A stretch of DNA of 34,338 nt from an uncultured Actinomycetes bacterium (GTDB lineage Bacteria > Actinomycetota > Actinomycetes > Nanopelagicales > Nanopelagicaceae), in NCBI GenBank assembly GCA_903838035.1, contig CAILWW010000045.1, forward strand, positions 1 through 34,338, in the 5' to 3' direction. The notes beneath the pieces were generated by a model. It did not search any database, had not been told where the DNA came from, and worked only from the letters and a program-made list of their open reading frames with translations. Shown in pieces: positions 1-8,140 of this stretch (positions within the stretch are counted from its first letter, which is position 1; every line of letters begins with the position of its first letter). The position numbers were made by a program, and so were the translations under genes.

Positions 1-62
1 AGAACGGGGGCAATTGCGGCTGGCAAGGTACGAGGCCTGGCGCCAAGAATCCATTTCTTCAC
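1..62 (-). CDS. menA: 1,4-dihydroxy-2-naphthoate prenyltransferase, N-terminal fragment cut by the window edge
   Basis: Only the first 20 codons are in the window. Reading the minus strand from a GTG at 62 gives VKKWILGARPRTLPAAIAPV, and the GARPRTLPAA block is the conserved amino end of MenA. MenA is the membrane UbiA-type enzyme that joins the polyprenyl chain to 1,4-dihydroxy-2-naphthoate and releases CO2. The start lies 7 nt after the menE stop, so menE and menA are probably co-transcribed. An ATG at 70 is in another frame and meets a stop after three codons, which supports the GTG. No strong ribosome binding site is visible, so coupling to menE is likely. Confidence 0.8.
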   Translation of the reverse strand, partial: MKKWILGARPRTLPAAIAPV

Positions 63-69
63 TTGTTCA

Positions 70-1152
70 TTATTCTCTATCAAGGAAGGCATCGCGTGCA
101 GCAATGCGATCGGGTTTGCCAATTCCTTTAAGCGGAAGCGGGTTTAATTCAAAAAATTCCTTCGGCATTGCATGGCCACCGAATTTAGCGCGAATCTTCT
201 CGCGAATTAACTCGATATCGAGGGGTGAATCAGAGGCGAGAACCAACTTCGTTCCCCATTCCAAGTCCGGGACGCCAAAGGCGATAAAGCGGAGAGCGGC
301 AAATTCTTCGTGTAGAAAATTCTCGATGTGGCTCAGCGAGATTTTCTCGCCACCAGAGATTATTTGGTCGTCACTGCGACCAAGAATATAAAGTTTTCCT
401 TCGCGAAGTTCGCCTAGATCTGGCGTGATAAACCAACCATCATCAATCGAAAGATCCCATAGCTGGCGATTATTGATATAGGTAGTTGCCATCATCGGCC
501 CACGAAGCAGGACGGTGCCATCTTCGCGAATTTTTACTTCTGTGCCATTTATAGGTTGGTGGTTATAAATACATCCGCCCGACATCTCAGACATTCCATA
601 TGTAGTGATGATATTAATTCCAGCGCTTTTGGCTTCTGTTTCAAGAAGAGGAGAGGTTGCGCCACCACCAACTAGTACCGCCTGACAATTCTTTAAATGG
701 CCGAGCAGCTCATCATCGCCGTGAAGTGCGCGATGCAATTGGGTTGGAACAATCGCGGTGAACTCAACATCTACATAGCTTTTATTATTTCGAAGATCGA
801 TGACCTGAGTACCGAGTCCCATCGCACGTACGAGGACATTTATTCCGGCGATGTGATTGATGGGAAGTAAGAGCGACCAACGTTGGCCAGGTTTGGCACC
901 AAGAAATTCGTGTGAGGATCTGGCTGATGCCAGCAGTGCTCCAGCGCTGAGCGCCACTTCCTTTGGTGTACCGGAGGAACCACTTGTAGGAACGACGATG
1001 GCGATATCGGCAGCTACCTGAGATGTTGAAGTGGCACCTGCGGAGAGGGCGGGACCGCTGCCATCAAGTGCGCGCAACAGAGCCTGCGAAAGTTGTGCAA
1101 TATCCCACTCAGGGCTGATGGGCAGGAGCTGGCGCGGATGATTTTGCTTCAT
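70..1152 (-). CDS. menE: o-succinylbenzoate-CoA ligase
   Basis: This 360-residue adenylate-forming enzyme activates o-succinylbenzoate with ATP and CoA for ring closure by MenB. The P-loop motif PTSGSSGTPKE is at residues 55-65. The TTYGMSEM motif is at 183-190 and the aspartate of TPDLG is at about 245. The hinge ILGRSDDQIISGGEKIS begins at about 256, and the catalytic lysine is K346 in GIGKPDR. It is short for the superfamily but usual for actinobacterial MenE. It is divergent from menB across 59 bp and is followed 7 nt later by menA. A likely promoter leaves almost no leader before the ATG. The motifs and the men neighbours leave little doubt about the assignment. Confidence 0.92.
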   Translation of the reverse strand: MKQNHPRQLLPISPEWDIAQLSQALLRALDGSGPALSAGATSTSQVAADIAIVVPTSGSSGTPKEVALSAGALLASARSSHEFLGAKPGQRWSLLLPINHIAGINVLVRAMGLGTQVIDLRNNKSYVDVEFTAIVPTQLHRALHGDDELLGHLKNCQAVLVGGGATSPLLETEAKSAGINIITTYGMSEMSGGCIYNHQPINGTEVKIREDGTVLLRGPMMATTYINNRQLWDLSIDDGWFITPDLGELREGKLYILGRSDDQIISGGEKISLSHIENFLHEEFAALRFIAFGVPDLEWGTKLVLASDSPLDIELIREKIRAKFGGHAMPKEFFELNPLPLKGIGKPDRIAARDAFLDRE

Positions 1153-1161
1153 GACACCCGT

Positions 1162-1190
1162 AGGCTATCCATATCTTTTAGAACTTTCAG
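1162..1190 (-). promoter_or_regulatory. Candidate menE promoter with a very short leader
   Basis: On the minus strand CTGAAA (1185-1190) and TAGCCT (1162-1167) are separated by 17 nt. They fit the -35 and the actinobacterial -10 pattern TANNNT. The -10 element ends 9 nt before the menE ATG and no Shine-Dalgarno sequence intervenes, so the transcript may be leaderless or nearly so. The call rests on pattern and spacing only. Confidence 0.4.
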
Positions 1191-1211
1191 TACCGACATA
1201 TAGGAGCAGAT

Positions 1212-2090
1212 GTGAGCAAGCCATTTAAGCGCGAACCAGGCGATCGCACGATTCCAGCATGGGCAATTGGTGAAGGTGGCGAAAAATTCGCTGACATCAT
1301 TTATCAAGTCGCTGATGGAATGGCGAAGATAACCATCAATCGCCCAGAAGTCCGCAATGCCTTCCGCCCGCAGACTCTCTTTGAATTACAAGAGGCCTTC
1401 AACCTTGCTCGCGACAATGATTCAGTTGGCGTAATCATCTTTACGGGCGCCGGTAGCGAAGCATTCTGTTCTGGTGGCGATGTCAACGTTCGCGGCGATG
1501 ATGGATATATCGGCGACGATAAATTGGCGAAAAAAGGTATTGGCCGACTCAATGTTCTCGATCTACAGATTCAAATTCGCCGATTGCCAAAGCCGGTTGT
1601 TGCCATGGTTGCCGGATGGGCGGTTGGCGGCGGACATGTTCTGCACGTTGTCTGCGACATTACCGTTGCCGCCGATAATGCAAAGTTCGGTCAGACCGGA
1701 CCAATGGTGGGCTCCTTCGATGGCGGATACGGAGCGGGATTGCTCGCTGCGCATATCGGACAGAAGAAGGCACGTGAAATTTGGTTCCTCTGCCGTCAAT
1801 ACGATGCCGCCGAAGCGCTCGATATGGGATTGGTAAATACAGTCGTTCCAGTGGCAGAACTCGAAGCCGAGACGGTCAGTTGGTGTCGCGAGATGCTTCG
1901 TCACTCACCAATGGCACTTCGCTTATTGAAGGCTGGTCTCAATGCCGCAGATGATGGACTTGCCGGAGTACAACAACTTGCCGGTGATGCAACTCTTCTC
2001 TTCTATATGACTGAAGAAGGACAAGAGGGTCGCAATGCATATCAAGAGAAGCGAAATCCTGATTTCAGTAAGTTCCCTAAACGTCCATAG
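1212..2090 (+). CDS. menB: 1,4-dihydroxy-2-naphthoyl-CoA synthase
   Basis: This is a crotonase-fold enzyme of 292 residues that closes the second ring of the naphthoquinone from o-succinylbenzoyl-CoA. The oxyanion and CoA region SGGDVNVRG is at residues 87-95, GGGHVL is at 139-144, and [16 protein letters not shown] is at 159-174 with the conserved aspartate D170. The QTG form of the last block is typical of bicarbonate-dependent MenB, while mycobacterial MenB has an aspartate in place of that glycine. The start is GTG, with AGGAG at 1202-1206 five bases upstream. menC follows after 5 nt, so menB, menC and menD form an operon. Confidence 0.95.
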   Translation: MSKPFKREPGDRTIPAWAIGEGGEKFADIIYQVADGMAKITINRPEVRNAFRPQTLFELQEAFNLARDNDSVGVIIFTGAGSEAFCSGGDVNVRGDDGYIGDDKLAKKGIGRLNVLDLQIQIRRLPKPVVAMVAGWAVGGGHVLHVVCDITVAADNAKFGQTGPMVGSFDGGYGAGLLAAHIGQKKAREIWFLCRQYDAAEALDMGLVNTVVPVAELEAETVSWCREMLRHSPMALRLLKAGLNAADDGLAGVQQLAGDATLLFYMTEEGQEGRNAYQEKRNPDFSKFPKRP

Positions 2091-2095
2091 CTGAC

Positions 2096-3067
2096 ATGGA
2101 TTTCCTAGAGCACGCCGTCGTTGCGATACCAACGAAGACTGATTTTCGCGGAATAAATATCCGGGAGGCCTTTCTCTTTCGTGGTTCGCAAGGGTGGAGT
2201 GAATTCTCGCCATTTATCGAATATGACGATGCCGAATCTTCAACCTGGTTGAAAGCAGCAATTGAAGGTGCATATAAACCGTGGCCGGAGTTGAAACGAA
2301 CGAAGGTAAGTATCAACGCCACATTGCCACGGATTGCTTCGGAAAAAGTAGCTTCCTTTATGTCGAATTATTCGGGTTGCACTACTGTGAAAATGAAAGT
2401 GAATAACTTCGAGGATGATGCAGATCGTCTGGAAGCGCTCTTAGATTTCATGCCGGAGGCAAAGGTTCGTCTGGATGTCAACGGGGGATGGTCACTCGCG
2501 CAAGCTCGAGCATATATTCACGATTACTTTATGCGCTTTGGCAACGTCTTTGAATATATCGAACAGCCTTGTATGGAGCTTTCAGATATTGCAGAATTAA
2601 AGCAAGAGATTCCGATGAAGATTGCGCTGGATGAATCCATCAGGAAATTTCTCGATTCAGATTTCAAAGATATTTCTGAGATTGCCGATGTAGCAATTAT
2701 GAAATGGGCACCATCAGGTGGAATCGAGAGCGCCAGAAAAATTATTGCGGAAATTGGCTTGCCGGCCGTTATCTCGAGCGCGCTGGATACGGGTATCGGT
2801 ATTTCGCATGGCTTGGCACTTGCCGCAAGCTTGCCGGAACTCGACTTTGCTTGCGGACTTGGCACAACTGCTCTCTTTGTTGGAGATATCACCGATCCCT
2901 CTCCGAGACCAATAGATGGAGAGATTGAAGTCAAAGCTATTGCGCCAAAGCCAGAACTACTCGAGAAATATGCAGCGTCGGCCGAACGGAAGTTGTGGTG
3001 GGAGAATAGAGTCAAGCGAATTTGGGAGAACCATTTAAGCGATGAGGTGAAAGGTTGGGTGCGATGA
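2096..3067 (+). CDS. menC: o-succinylbenzoate synthase
   Basis: This 323-residue enolase-superfamily enzyme dehydrates SHCHC to o-succinylbenzoate. The active-site set can be read in order: the KMK lysine pair at 99-101 (K101 as the probable base), D127 in RLDVNGGW, E156 in IEQP and D179 in ALDES as the metal ligands, and K203 in IMKW. It starts 5 nt after menB. It ends in an ATGA overlap with the preferred menD start, which indicates translational coupling. The family is sometimes confused with N-acylamino-acid racemases, but the men context decides here. Confidence 0.93.
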   Translation: MDFLEHAVVAIPTKTDFRGINIREAFLFRGSQGWSEFSPFIEYDDAESSTWLKAAIEGAYKPWPELKRTKVSINATLPRIASEKVASFMSNYSGCTTVKMKVNNFEDDADRLEALLDFMPEAKVRLDVNGGWSLAQARAYIHDYFMRFGNVFEYIEQPCMELSDIAELKQEIPMKIALDESIRKFLDSDFKDISEIADVAIMKWAPSGGIESARKIIAEIGLPAVISSALDTGIGISHGLALAASLPELDFACGLGTTALFVGDITDPSPRPIDGEIEVKAIAPKPELLEKYAASAERKLWWENRVKRIWENHLSDEVKGWVR

Positions 3068-4635
3068 TCTCTTCCACAGATTTGGCACGTGCAACTCTTC
3101 GCTCGCTCATTGAGTCAGGTGTCGATACTTATGTGCTCTCGCCAGGTTCGAGAAATGCACCGCTCTCTATCGCCTTATACGAAGCTTCGCAAAAGGGTTT
3201 GATTGACCTTCATGTAAAAATAGATGAGCGAGGTGCAGGATTCTTTGCACTCGGAGCTGCCAAAGCCAGTGGTAAGTACGTGGCGGTTATTTGTACGAGT
3301 GGTACTGCGGCAGCGAATTATCATCCTGCTCTACTTGAGGCCTATCACGCGCACAACGACTTACTAATTATTACTGCAGATCGCCCTGCCAGATTGCGCA
3401 AGACCGGCGCCAATCAGACAACAAATCAAAGTCATATCTTTGGAAATATTCCTACCCACGACCATGCAGAGATATTTGATGCTGCTTCCTTGTTAACCGG
3501 TGGACCGATTCATATCAATATTCAATTTGATGAACCGCTGTTACCGAGCGATGAGAAGGATTGGCTGGCCGGAATTTCAATTAAAGCGGGGAGTGCCGAG
3601 GCTCCAAAAGAATCGCAACTGGAAATTTCGCCGAACTCCGTAGTGGTCATCGGTCATGACCGTGGAATTTTTTCGGTCGAAGCGATTAATAAGGCACTTG
3701 CCGGAATAGAACATCCGGTTATTGCCGAGGACCCGCTCTCATTTCCTTATGCCATAGGGCACGCTTCGATTTTTCTGGCCGACCAAGAGATTCGTAAAGC
3801 ACTCAAGCCTGAGCAAGTGATAGTTATCGGACGCACGACGCTTTCGCGCAGTATCAATTCATTTGTAAATGAAGCTCCATTTTCCGTTGTCATTGATCCA
3901 CGTATGGAATCCATCGATACCGAACGTTCGGCGGATCAAAAATTATTCGCCCTTCCAAAGTTAAGCGGTGAGGTAGATGACAAGTTCCTAGCCTCGTGGC
4001 AGGGTGCATATGGAAGCGCAGCTCAAACTATTGAAAGCGATAGCCAGTGGTCAGAGCGCACCGCCATCCGCGCAATATGCGAGAACCTACCGCGCGACTC
4101 TGCGCTCTTTGTCGGATCCTCTCGTCCGATCCGCGATGTCGAAGGTTTTGCATCTCCCAGAAGCGGAATCTCTGTTTTTGCTAACCGAGGCCTTGCCGGT
4201 ATTGATGGAAATATCTCTACTGCCTTTGGTATCTCGGAAAACTTTGAGCGCACCTTCGCAATCTTGGGTGATATCACTTTTCAACATGATTTAAGCGCTT
4301 TGGTCTCTACCCCATCAAATTCAACGACGATATTTCTTATTGATAATAATGGCGGGGGAATATTTTCGACTTTACCTCAGGCCGGCGTTGCTGGGTTTGA
4401 AACGATTTTTGGAACTCCACAAAATACAAATCTAGAAAAGCTAATCTCTGGTTTCGATATTCCGGTAACAAAGGTAAAAACCGCAAGCGATATTGAACGC
4501 TCGATTTTGCGGGCAGCGAAGGGTTTACAAATTATTATTGTTGAAGTTCCCGCTCGCGAGCAGATGGCCGCGAGTATGAAAGAGATCTATCAGAGCGTTT
4601 CTAATGCGGTGCGCATGGGCGATAACTTCGCCTGA
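3064..4635 (+). CDS. menD: SEPHCHC synthase (thiamine-diphosphate dependent)
   Basis: This 523-residue enzyme joins isochorismate and 2-oxoglutarate, the first committed step of menaquinone synthesis. APGSRSAP-like LSPGSRNAP lies near residue 30, and the conserved glutamate that activates thiamine diphosphate is in DERGAGF at about 55. The DRPARLRKTGANQT block is typical of MenD. The metal and diphosphate motif runs from GDITFQHD to IDNNGGGIFS near residues 400-435. I chose the ATG at 3064 because it overlaps the menC stop as ATGA and gives the usual family start. A TTG at 3055, three codons earlier and nearer to GAGGTGA, remains possible. The last 46 nt overlap the convergent menF. Confidence 0.94.
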   Translation: MISSTDLARATLRSLIESGVDTYVLSPGSRNAPLSIALYEASQKGLIDLHVKIDERGAGFFALGAAKASGKYVAVICTSGTAAANYHPALLEAYHAHNDLLIITADRPARLRKTGANQTTNQSHIFGNIPTHDHAEIFDAASLLTGGPIHINIQFDEPLLPSDEKDWLAGISIKAGSAEAPKESQLEISPNSVVVIGHDRGIFSVEAINKALAGIEHPVIAEDPLSFPYAIGHASIFLADQEIRKALKPEQVIVIGRTTLSRSINSFVNEAPFSVVIDPRMESIDTERSADQKLFALPKLSGEVDDKFLASWQGAYGSAAQTIESDSQWSERTAIRAICENLPRDSALFVGSSRPIRDVEGFASPRSGISVFANRGLAGIDGNISTAFGISENFERTFAILGDITFQHDLSALVSTPSNSTTIFLIDNNGGGIFSTLPQAGVAGFETIFGTPQNTNLEKLISGFDIPVTKVKTASDIERSILRAAKGLQIIIVEVPAREQMAASMKEIYQSVSNAVRMGDNFA

Positions 4636-5819
4636 CTCTCAGCGAGTTCATCCTCCGGTTTAGAGCCAGCAACAATTCCACATCCAGCAAATAGTCGAAC
4701 GGTTAAGTGATCCGCCGAAATTAAGCCGCAACGAAGCGCGATTCCAATTTCTCCATCGCCTCGGGCATCAATCCAACCGACGGGCCCGGCATAACGGTCG
4801 CGATTCATTCCCTCAATCTCATCGATTATCCTCTTGGCAGTTGGCGTTGGAGTTCCACAGACCGCAGCCGATGGATGAAGTGAGCTGATCACAGTGAAGA
4901 TATCTACTGGAATTGCCGATTCATTTACCACTCCGGTTACATCTGTTGCCAGGTGCATCACATTTGCCAAGTGAAGTACGAAAGGGGAGTCCGGAACGTT
5001 AGTAGAGGAGCAGTACGGAGCAAGCGCATCAGCAACCGATCTGACTGCATACTCATGCTCCTCCAAATCCTTAGAGGATTTTGCAAGTGAAGCTGCAAGT
5101 GCAAGATCTTGCGATTCATTTCCGGTCATGCGAATAGTTCCGGCGAGAACGCGCGATGTCACTAAAGATTTACTCAATCGAACCAAGAGTTCTGGAGTTG
5201 CACCAACTAAGCCTTGGACTTGATAAACCCAGGTAGATGGATACTTCGCTTCCAGATTCTTGATGAGTGCTCTTATTGAAATTTCAGAGGATGCGGTTGC
5301 AACTAGATCACGTGCGAGAACTACTTTGTCGAGTTCGCCGCTCTTAACCCGAGTGACCGCGTTGGCCACTCGTGCTTGCCAATCGTCATCGGCTAGAGAG
5401 CCCTGGCTCCAAGTAATTGTGGGATGGGATTTTTCTTCAGGTGAATTTGTGAAAGCGGGCTGCGGGTCATCGCCCACCCAAGTTATCCAAGATTTACCTG
5501 ATTTCTGCCCGACAATAATCTCTGGAATCACTAAATGAGAGGGTTGATCTTCATCAAAGGCGAAGGAGGTAAAAAGAATTGGCCCAGTTCCGCTGCCATG
5601 AACATTATTATGAATTTCAAAATTACTTAATTGTTCCCGCCACCATTTACGGGCATCGGCAAAACGATTAGCCCCAGAGACAGTTGTCGATTTCCAAATA
5701 CCGAAACCAACAAAGCCATCGCCACCGCGAATCCACGAAGTAGAAAATTCTTTGCCAAAGTCAACAGAACTAAGCGCAGGATGGTCACCGAGCAGCTCGG
5801 TAGTAATTTTTATTGCCAT
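4590..5819 (-). CDS. menF: Isochorismate synthase
   Basis: This 409-residue chorismate-binding enzyme converts chorismate to isochorismate, the substrate of MenD. The general-base lysine is in GELDKVVLARD. The HPSAAVCGTPT block, YAGPVGWIDARGDGE and the C-terminal FAGCGIVAGSKPEDE carry the chorismate- and magnesium-binding residues seen in MenF and EntC. Salicylate synthases share this fold, but no siderophore genes are near and menD is adjacent. The gene runs against menD and their coding ends overlap by 46 nt, so no terminator lies between them. Downstream of bioY on the same strand, it is 20 nt from that gene's stop, so it is probably co-transcribed with it. Confidence 0.92.
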   Translation of the reverse strand: MAIKITTELLGDHPALSSVDFGKEFSTSWIRGGDGFVGFGIWKSTTVSGANRFADARKWWREQLSNFEIHNNVHGSGTGPILFTSFAFDEDQPSHLVIPEIIVGQKSGKSWITWVGDDPQPAFTNSPEEKSHPTITWSQGSLADDDWQARVANAVTRVKSGELDKVVLARDLVATASSEISIRALIKNLEAKYPSTWVYQVQGLVGATPELLVRLSKSLVTSRVLAGTIRMTGNESQDLALAASLAKSSKDLEEHEYAVRSVADALAPYCSSTNVPDSPFVLHLANVMHLATDVTGVVNESAIPVDIFTVISSLHPSAAVCGTPTPTAKRIIDEIEGMNRDRYAGPVGWIDARGDGEIGIALRCGLISADHLTVRLFAGCGIVAGSKPEDELAESQAKLSPMRTALETL

Positions 5820-5839
5820 ATAAATATCAGTGAGCGAAA

Positions 5840-6415
5840 TTAACGCTTAGCGACAAACCGCCAAACGGTAGGAAGTGCAGTACTTGCAATTGCAATCTTG
5901 ATTGCCTCACCGAGGATAAATGGTTGCAGTCCCTTTGAAAATGTCCATGACCAAGATTGGCCAGTGCTGTGTTGGAGCCAAACTAAGCCAAAGGAAAAAA
6001 TAATGGTTGTGCCAATCAACATTGTTGGGATAACTGTTGCAATCCTCTGATCCCACTTGCGGCCAGCGAGCGCACCAGTGATAAGTGCAGCAAGGAGCAT
6101 GCCGACGAGATAGCCACCAGTAGGGCTGGAGAGATGCGAGAAGCCTTCGGTGCGTCCAGCAAAAATTGGAGCGCCGGCAATCCCCAGAGCGAGGTAGAGG
6201 GCAAAGGTGCTAAATCCAAGTGAGGCGCCATACGCAGTTCCGAGAAGGAGTGCGCCTAGCGTCTGGCCGGTGAGTGGGACTGGCGATCCGGGAATCGGTA
6301 GTGAGATTTGAGCCATGGCGGCGAGAAAGAGAGTTCCGCCTACGAGCAAGCCGGTCGTTGAGACTGCAGTGCGATGAGGTAGTACCGCGCTGCGAAGGGT
6401 TGCTACTTGAGACAT
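5840..6415 (-). CDS. bioY: BioY family biotin transporter, ECF S-component
   Basis: This 191-residue hydrophobic protein has about six membrane segments. The BioY core is visible in the first segments as AAMAQISLPIPGSPVPLTGQTLG and in the PTGGYLVGMLLAA motif near residue 100. BioY binds biotin in the membrane and needs an energising module (ATPases plus transmembrane EcfT/BioN). No such module is in this window, so it must be elsewhere or BioY works alone. AGGAG sits seven bases before the ATG. It lies directly upstream of menF on the same strand, and a shared transcript is likely although biotin has no direct role in menaquinone synthesis. It is divergent from menG. Confidence 0.9.
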   Translation of the reverse strand: MSQVATLRSAVLPHRTAVSTTGLLVGGTLFLAAMAQISLPIPGSPVPLTGQTLGALLLGTAYGASLGFSTFALYLALGIAGAPIFAGRTEGFSHLSSPTGGYLVGMLLAALITGALAGRKWDQRIATVIPTMLIGTTIIFSFGLVWLQHSTGQSWSWTFSKGLQPFILGEAIKIAIASTALPTVWRFVAKR

Positions 6416-6478
6416 ATATCCACTCCTAAATTCACTGCTTAACTTGTGAACAGAGCCTACTCCCGAGAGAATGTACGA

Positions 6479-7171
6479 GTGAGTAGAGCTGGCTTAAACA
6501 AGGAACCGGAAGATGTCTCCAAGATGTTTGACGGGGTCGCAAAGCGGTATGACATCCTCAATGACCTGCTCTCCCTTGGCCGAACCAAGGCCTGGCGCAA
6601 GGTGGCCACGGCCATCATCGCCCCCAAGCCCGGAATGGAAATTCTCGATATCGCCGCCGGAACTGGCTCCTCCAGCCGCCCACTTGCCGATGCCGGCGCC
6701 AAGGTCATTCCACTGGATTTCTCGGAGGGAATGCTCGATGCCGGGCGAAAGCGCCACCCCGATCTCCCCTTTACCCAGGGCGACGCCCTCAAGCTCCCCT
6801 TCGAAGCGAACGGCTTTGATGTGACGACCATCTCATTTGGCCTACGAAATACCGCAGATACCAAAGCGGCGCTCGCCGAAGCCCTCCGGGTGACTAAATC
6901 TGGCGGCCGAATTGTCGTGGTCGAGTTCTCGCAGCCCACAAACGCCATTTTTCGCACCATATATATGCGCTATCTGATGCGCGCCCTGCCGGTCGTGGCC
7001 CGCAAGGTCTCCTCTAACCCAGATGCCTATGTTTATCTCGCCGAATCGATTATCGCCTGGCCAAATCAAGCAGGGCTTGCCGCCCTCATGAGCGAGGTCG
7101 GTTGGAAACAAGTGGCATGGCAGAACGCCACCTTTGGCATAGTTGCAATTCACATTGGCTTTAAGAACTAG
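6479..7171 (+). CDS. menG: Demethylmenaquinone methyltransferase
   Basis: This SAM-dependent UbiE/MenG-type methyltransferase makes the last step of menaquinone synthesis. The SAM-binding motif DIAAGTG is at residues 57-63. It is preceded by MFDGVAKRYDILNDLLS, the usual MenG amino end, and followed by FGLRN and the VEFS motif. I chose the GTG at 6479, eight bases after GAGAGA, because homologues begin with SRASLxK-like sequence here. The frame extends to a GTG at 6446, which has no ribosome binding site and would add 11 residues. The gene is visibly richer in GC-ending codons than the flanking bioY and nuo genes. It is 51 bp upstream of nuoA. Confidence 0.92.
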   Translation: MSRAGLNKEPEDVSKMFDGVAKRYDILNDLLSLGRTKAWRKVATAIIAPKPGMEILDIAAGTGSSSRPLADAGAKVIPLDFSEGMLDAGRKRHPDLPFTQGDALKLPFEANGFDVTTISFGLRNTADTKAALAEALRVTKSGGRIVVVEFSQPTNAIFRTIYMRYLMRALPVVARKVSSNPDAYVYLAESIIAWPNQAGLAALMSEVGWKQVAWQNATFGIVAIHIGFKN

Positions 7172-7208
7172 CCCATCCCTGAATTTTCATCCATCCACGC
7201 TTAACCCG

Positions 7209-7214
7209 TAGACT
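7209..7214 (+). promoter_or_regulatory. Candidate -10 element of the nuo operon
   Basis: TAGACT fits the actinobacterial -10 pattern TANNNT and ends 8 nt before the nuoA GTG. No Shine-Dalgarno sequence lies between them. Transcription would start at or within a base or two of the GTG, so nuoA may be read from a leaderless mRNA. No clear -35 sequence is seen. The only other sequence in the menG-nuoA gap is unremarkable. Confidence 0.35.
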
Positions 7215-7222
7215 TCCTAATC

Positions 7223-7582
7223 GTGAACCCATACGTACCAATTTTGGTCATTGGCGCAATTGGCTTTGGATTCGGCGCTTTTTCGGTCGTCACAGCGGCG
7301 ATCACTGGTCCCAAGCGATACAACCGCGCAAAGCTAGACGCTTACGAATGCGGAATCGAACCTTCACCACAAGCAGCAGGTGGCGGACGCTTCCCAGTGA
7401 AGTACTTCCTAACTGCAATGCTCTTTATTGTTTTTGATATTGAGATCGTCTTCCTTTATCCATGGGCAGTCTCCTTTGATCAACTTGGTCTCTTTGGACT
7501 TGTTGAGATGGCAATCTTTATTGCAACCGTCTTTGTCGCTTACGCATACGTCTGGCGACGTGGCGGATTGGAATGGGATTAA
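7223..7582 (+). CDS. nuoA: NADH-quinone oxidoreductase subunit A
   Basis: This is a 119-residue membrane subunit of complex I with three predicted helices. The conserved loop YECGIEPSPQA near residue 42 carries the cysteine and acidic residues at the quinone-site junction, and FDIEIVFLYPWA near residue 73 is diagnostic of NuoA. It starts with GTG and has no visible ribosome binding site, which fits a leaderless transcript from the -10 element just upstream. It is the first of fourteen nuo genes in canonical order. nuoB follows after 3 nt. Confidence 0.95.
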   Translation: MNPYVPILVIGAIGFGFGAFSVVTAAITGPKRYNRAKLDAYECGIEPSPQAAGGGRFPVKYFLTAMLFIVFDIEIVFLYPWAVSFDQLGLFGLVEMAIFIATVFVAYAYVWRRGGLEWD

Positions 7583-7585
7583 GGA

Positions 7586-8140
7586 ATGGGTCTAGAAGAG
7601 AAATTACCTAGCGGTTTCGCGCTAACAACGGTTGAAGGTCTGGCCGGATATATGCGCAAGAACTCACTCTGGCCCGCAACATTTGGACTTGCTTGTTGTG
7701 CAATTGAAATGATGGCAGCCGGAGCAGGTCGTTATGACTTGGCACGTTTTGGAATGGAAGTTTTCCGCGCCTCCCCACGCCAAGCAGATTTAATGATTGT
7801 TGCTGGTCGCGTCTCCAACAAGATGGCGCCAGTTCTTCGTCAGATTTATGATCAAATGGCCGCTCCTAAATGGGTAATTGCCATGGGTGCATGTGCATCT
7901 TCAGGTGGAATGTTTAATAACTACGCAATCGTTCAAGGCGTAGATCACGTTGTCCCAGTTGATATTTATCTACCTGGTTGCCCACCTCGCCCAGAAATGT
8001 TGATGGATGCAATCCTGAAATTGCACGAACAAATTGGCAACGAAAAGCTCGGCGTCAATCGTGAACGAGTTATTCGCGAAGTCGAAGCAGCTGCGCTCGC
8101 AGCAAAGCCAACTCACCAGATTGGCGGACTTCTCGCATGA
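7586..8140 (+). CDS. nuoB: NADH-quinone oxidoreductase subunit B (cluster N2)
   Basis: This 184-residue peripheral-arm subunit holds the last iron-sulphur cluster, N2, which hands electrons to quinone. The four ligands are all present: adjacent C37 and C38 in [10 protein letters not shown]103 in [10 protein letters not shown], and C132 in LPGCPPRPE. The spacing matches well-studied bacterial NuoB. The gene ends in an ATGA overlap with nuoC. The C-terminal extension after residue 160 is not conserved and looks ordinary for Actinobacteria. Confidence 0.97.
   Translation: MGLEEKLPSGFALTTVEGLAGYMRKNSLWPATFGLACCAIEMMAAGAGRYDLARFGMEVFRASPRQADLMIVAGRVSNKMAPVLRQIYDQMAAPKWVIAMGACASSGGMFNNYAIVQGVDHVVPVDIYLPGCPPRPEMLMDAILKLHEQIGNEKLGVNRERVIREVEAAALAAKPTHQIGGLLA

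Noticed and set aside
2524-3015. 163-codon open frame on the minus strand within menC
   Set aside because: It lies opposite menC, whose full active-site set is present. Its translation is serine- and isoleucine-rich and resembles no family.
3055-3063. menD start at TTG 3055
   Set aside because: The ATG at 3064 overlaps the menC stop as ATGA and matches the usual MenD start. The TTG has a closer purine-rich site, so it is less likely but not excluded.
4618-4632. Hairpin GGCGA-TAACT-TCGCC as a terminator between menD and menF
   Set aside because: Only five base pairs, no T-tract on either strand, and it lies inside both coding regions.
6446-6478. Longer menG start at GTG 6446
   Set aside because: The extra 11 residues are not typical of the family and no ribosome binding site precedes that codon, while 6479 has GAGAGA at good distance and gives the usual amino end.
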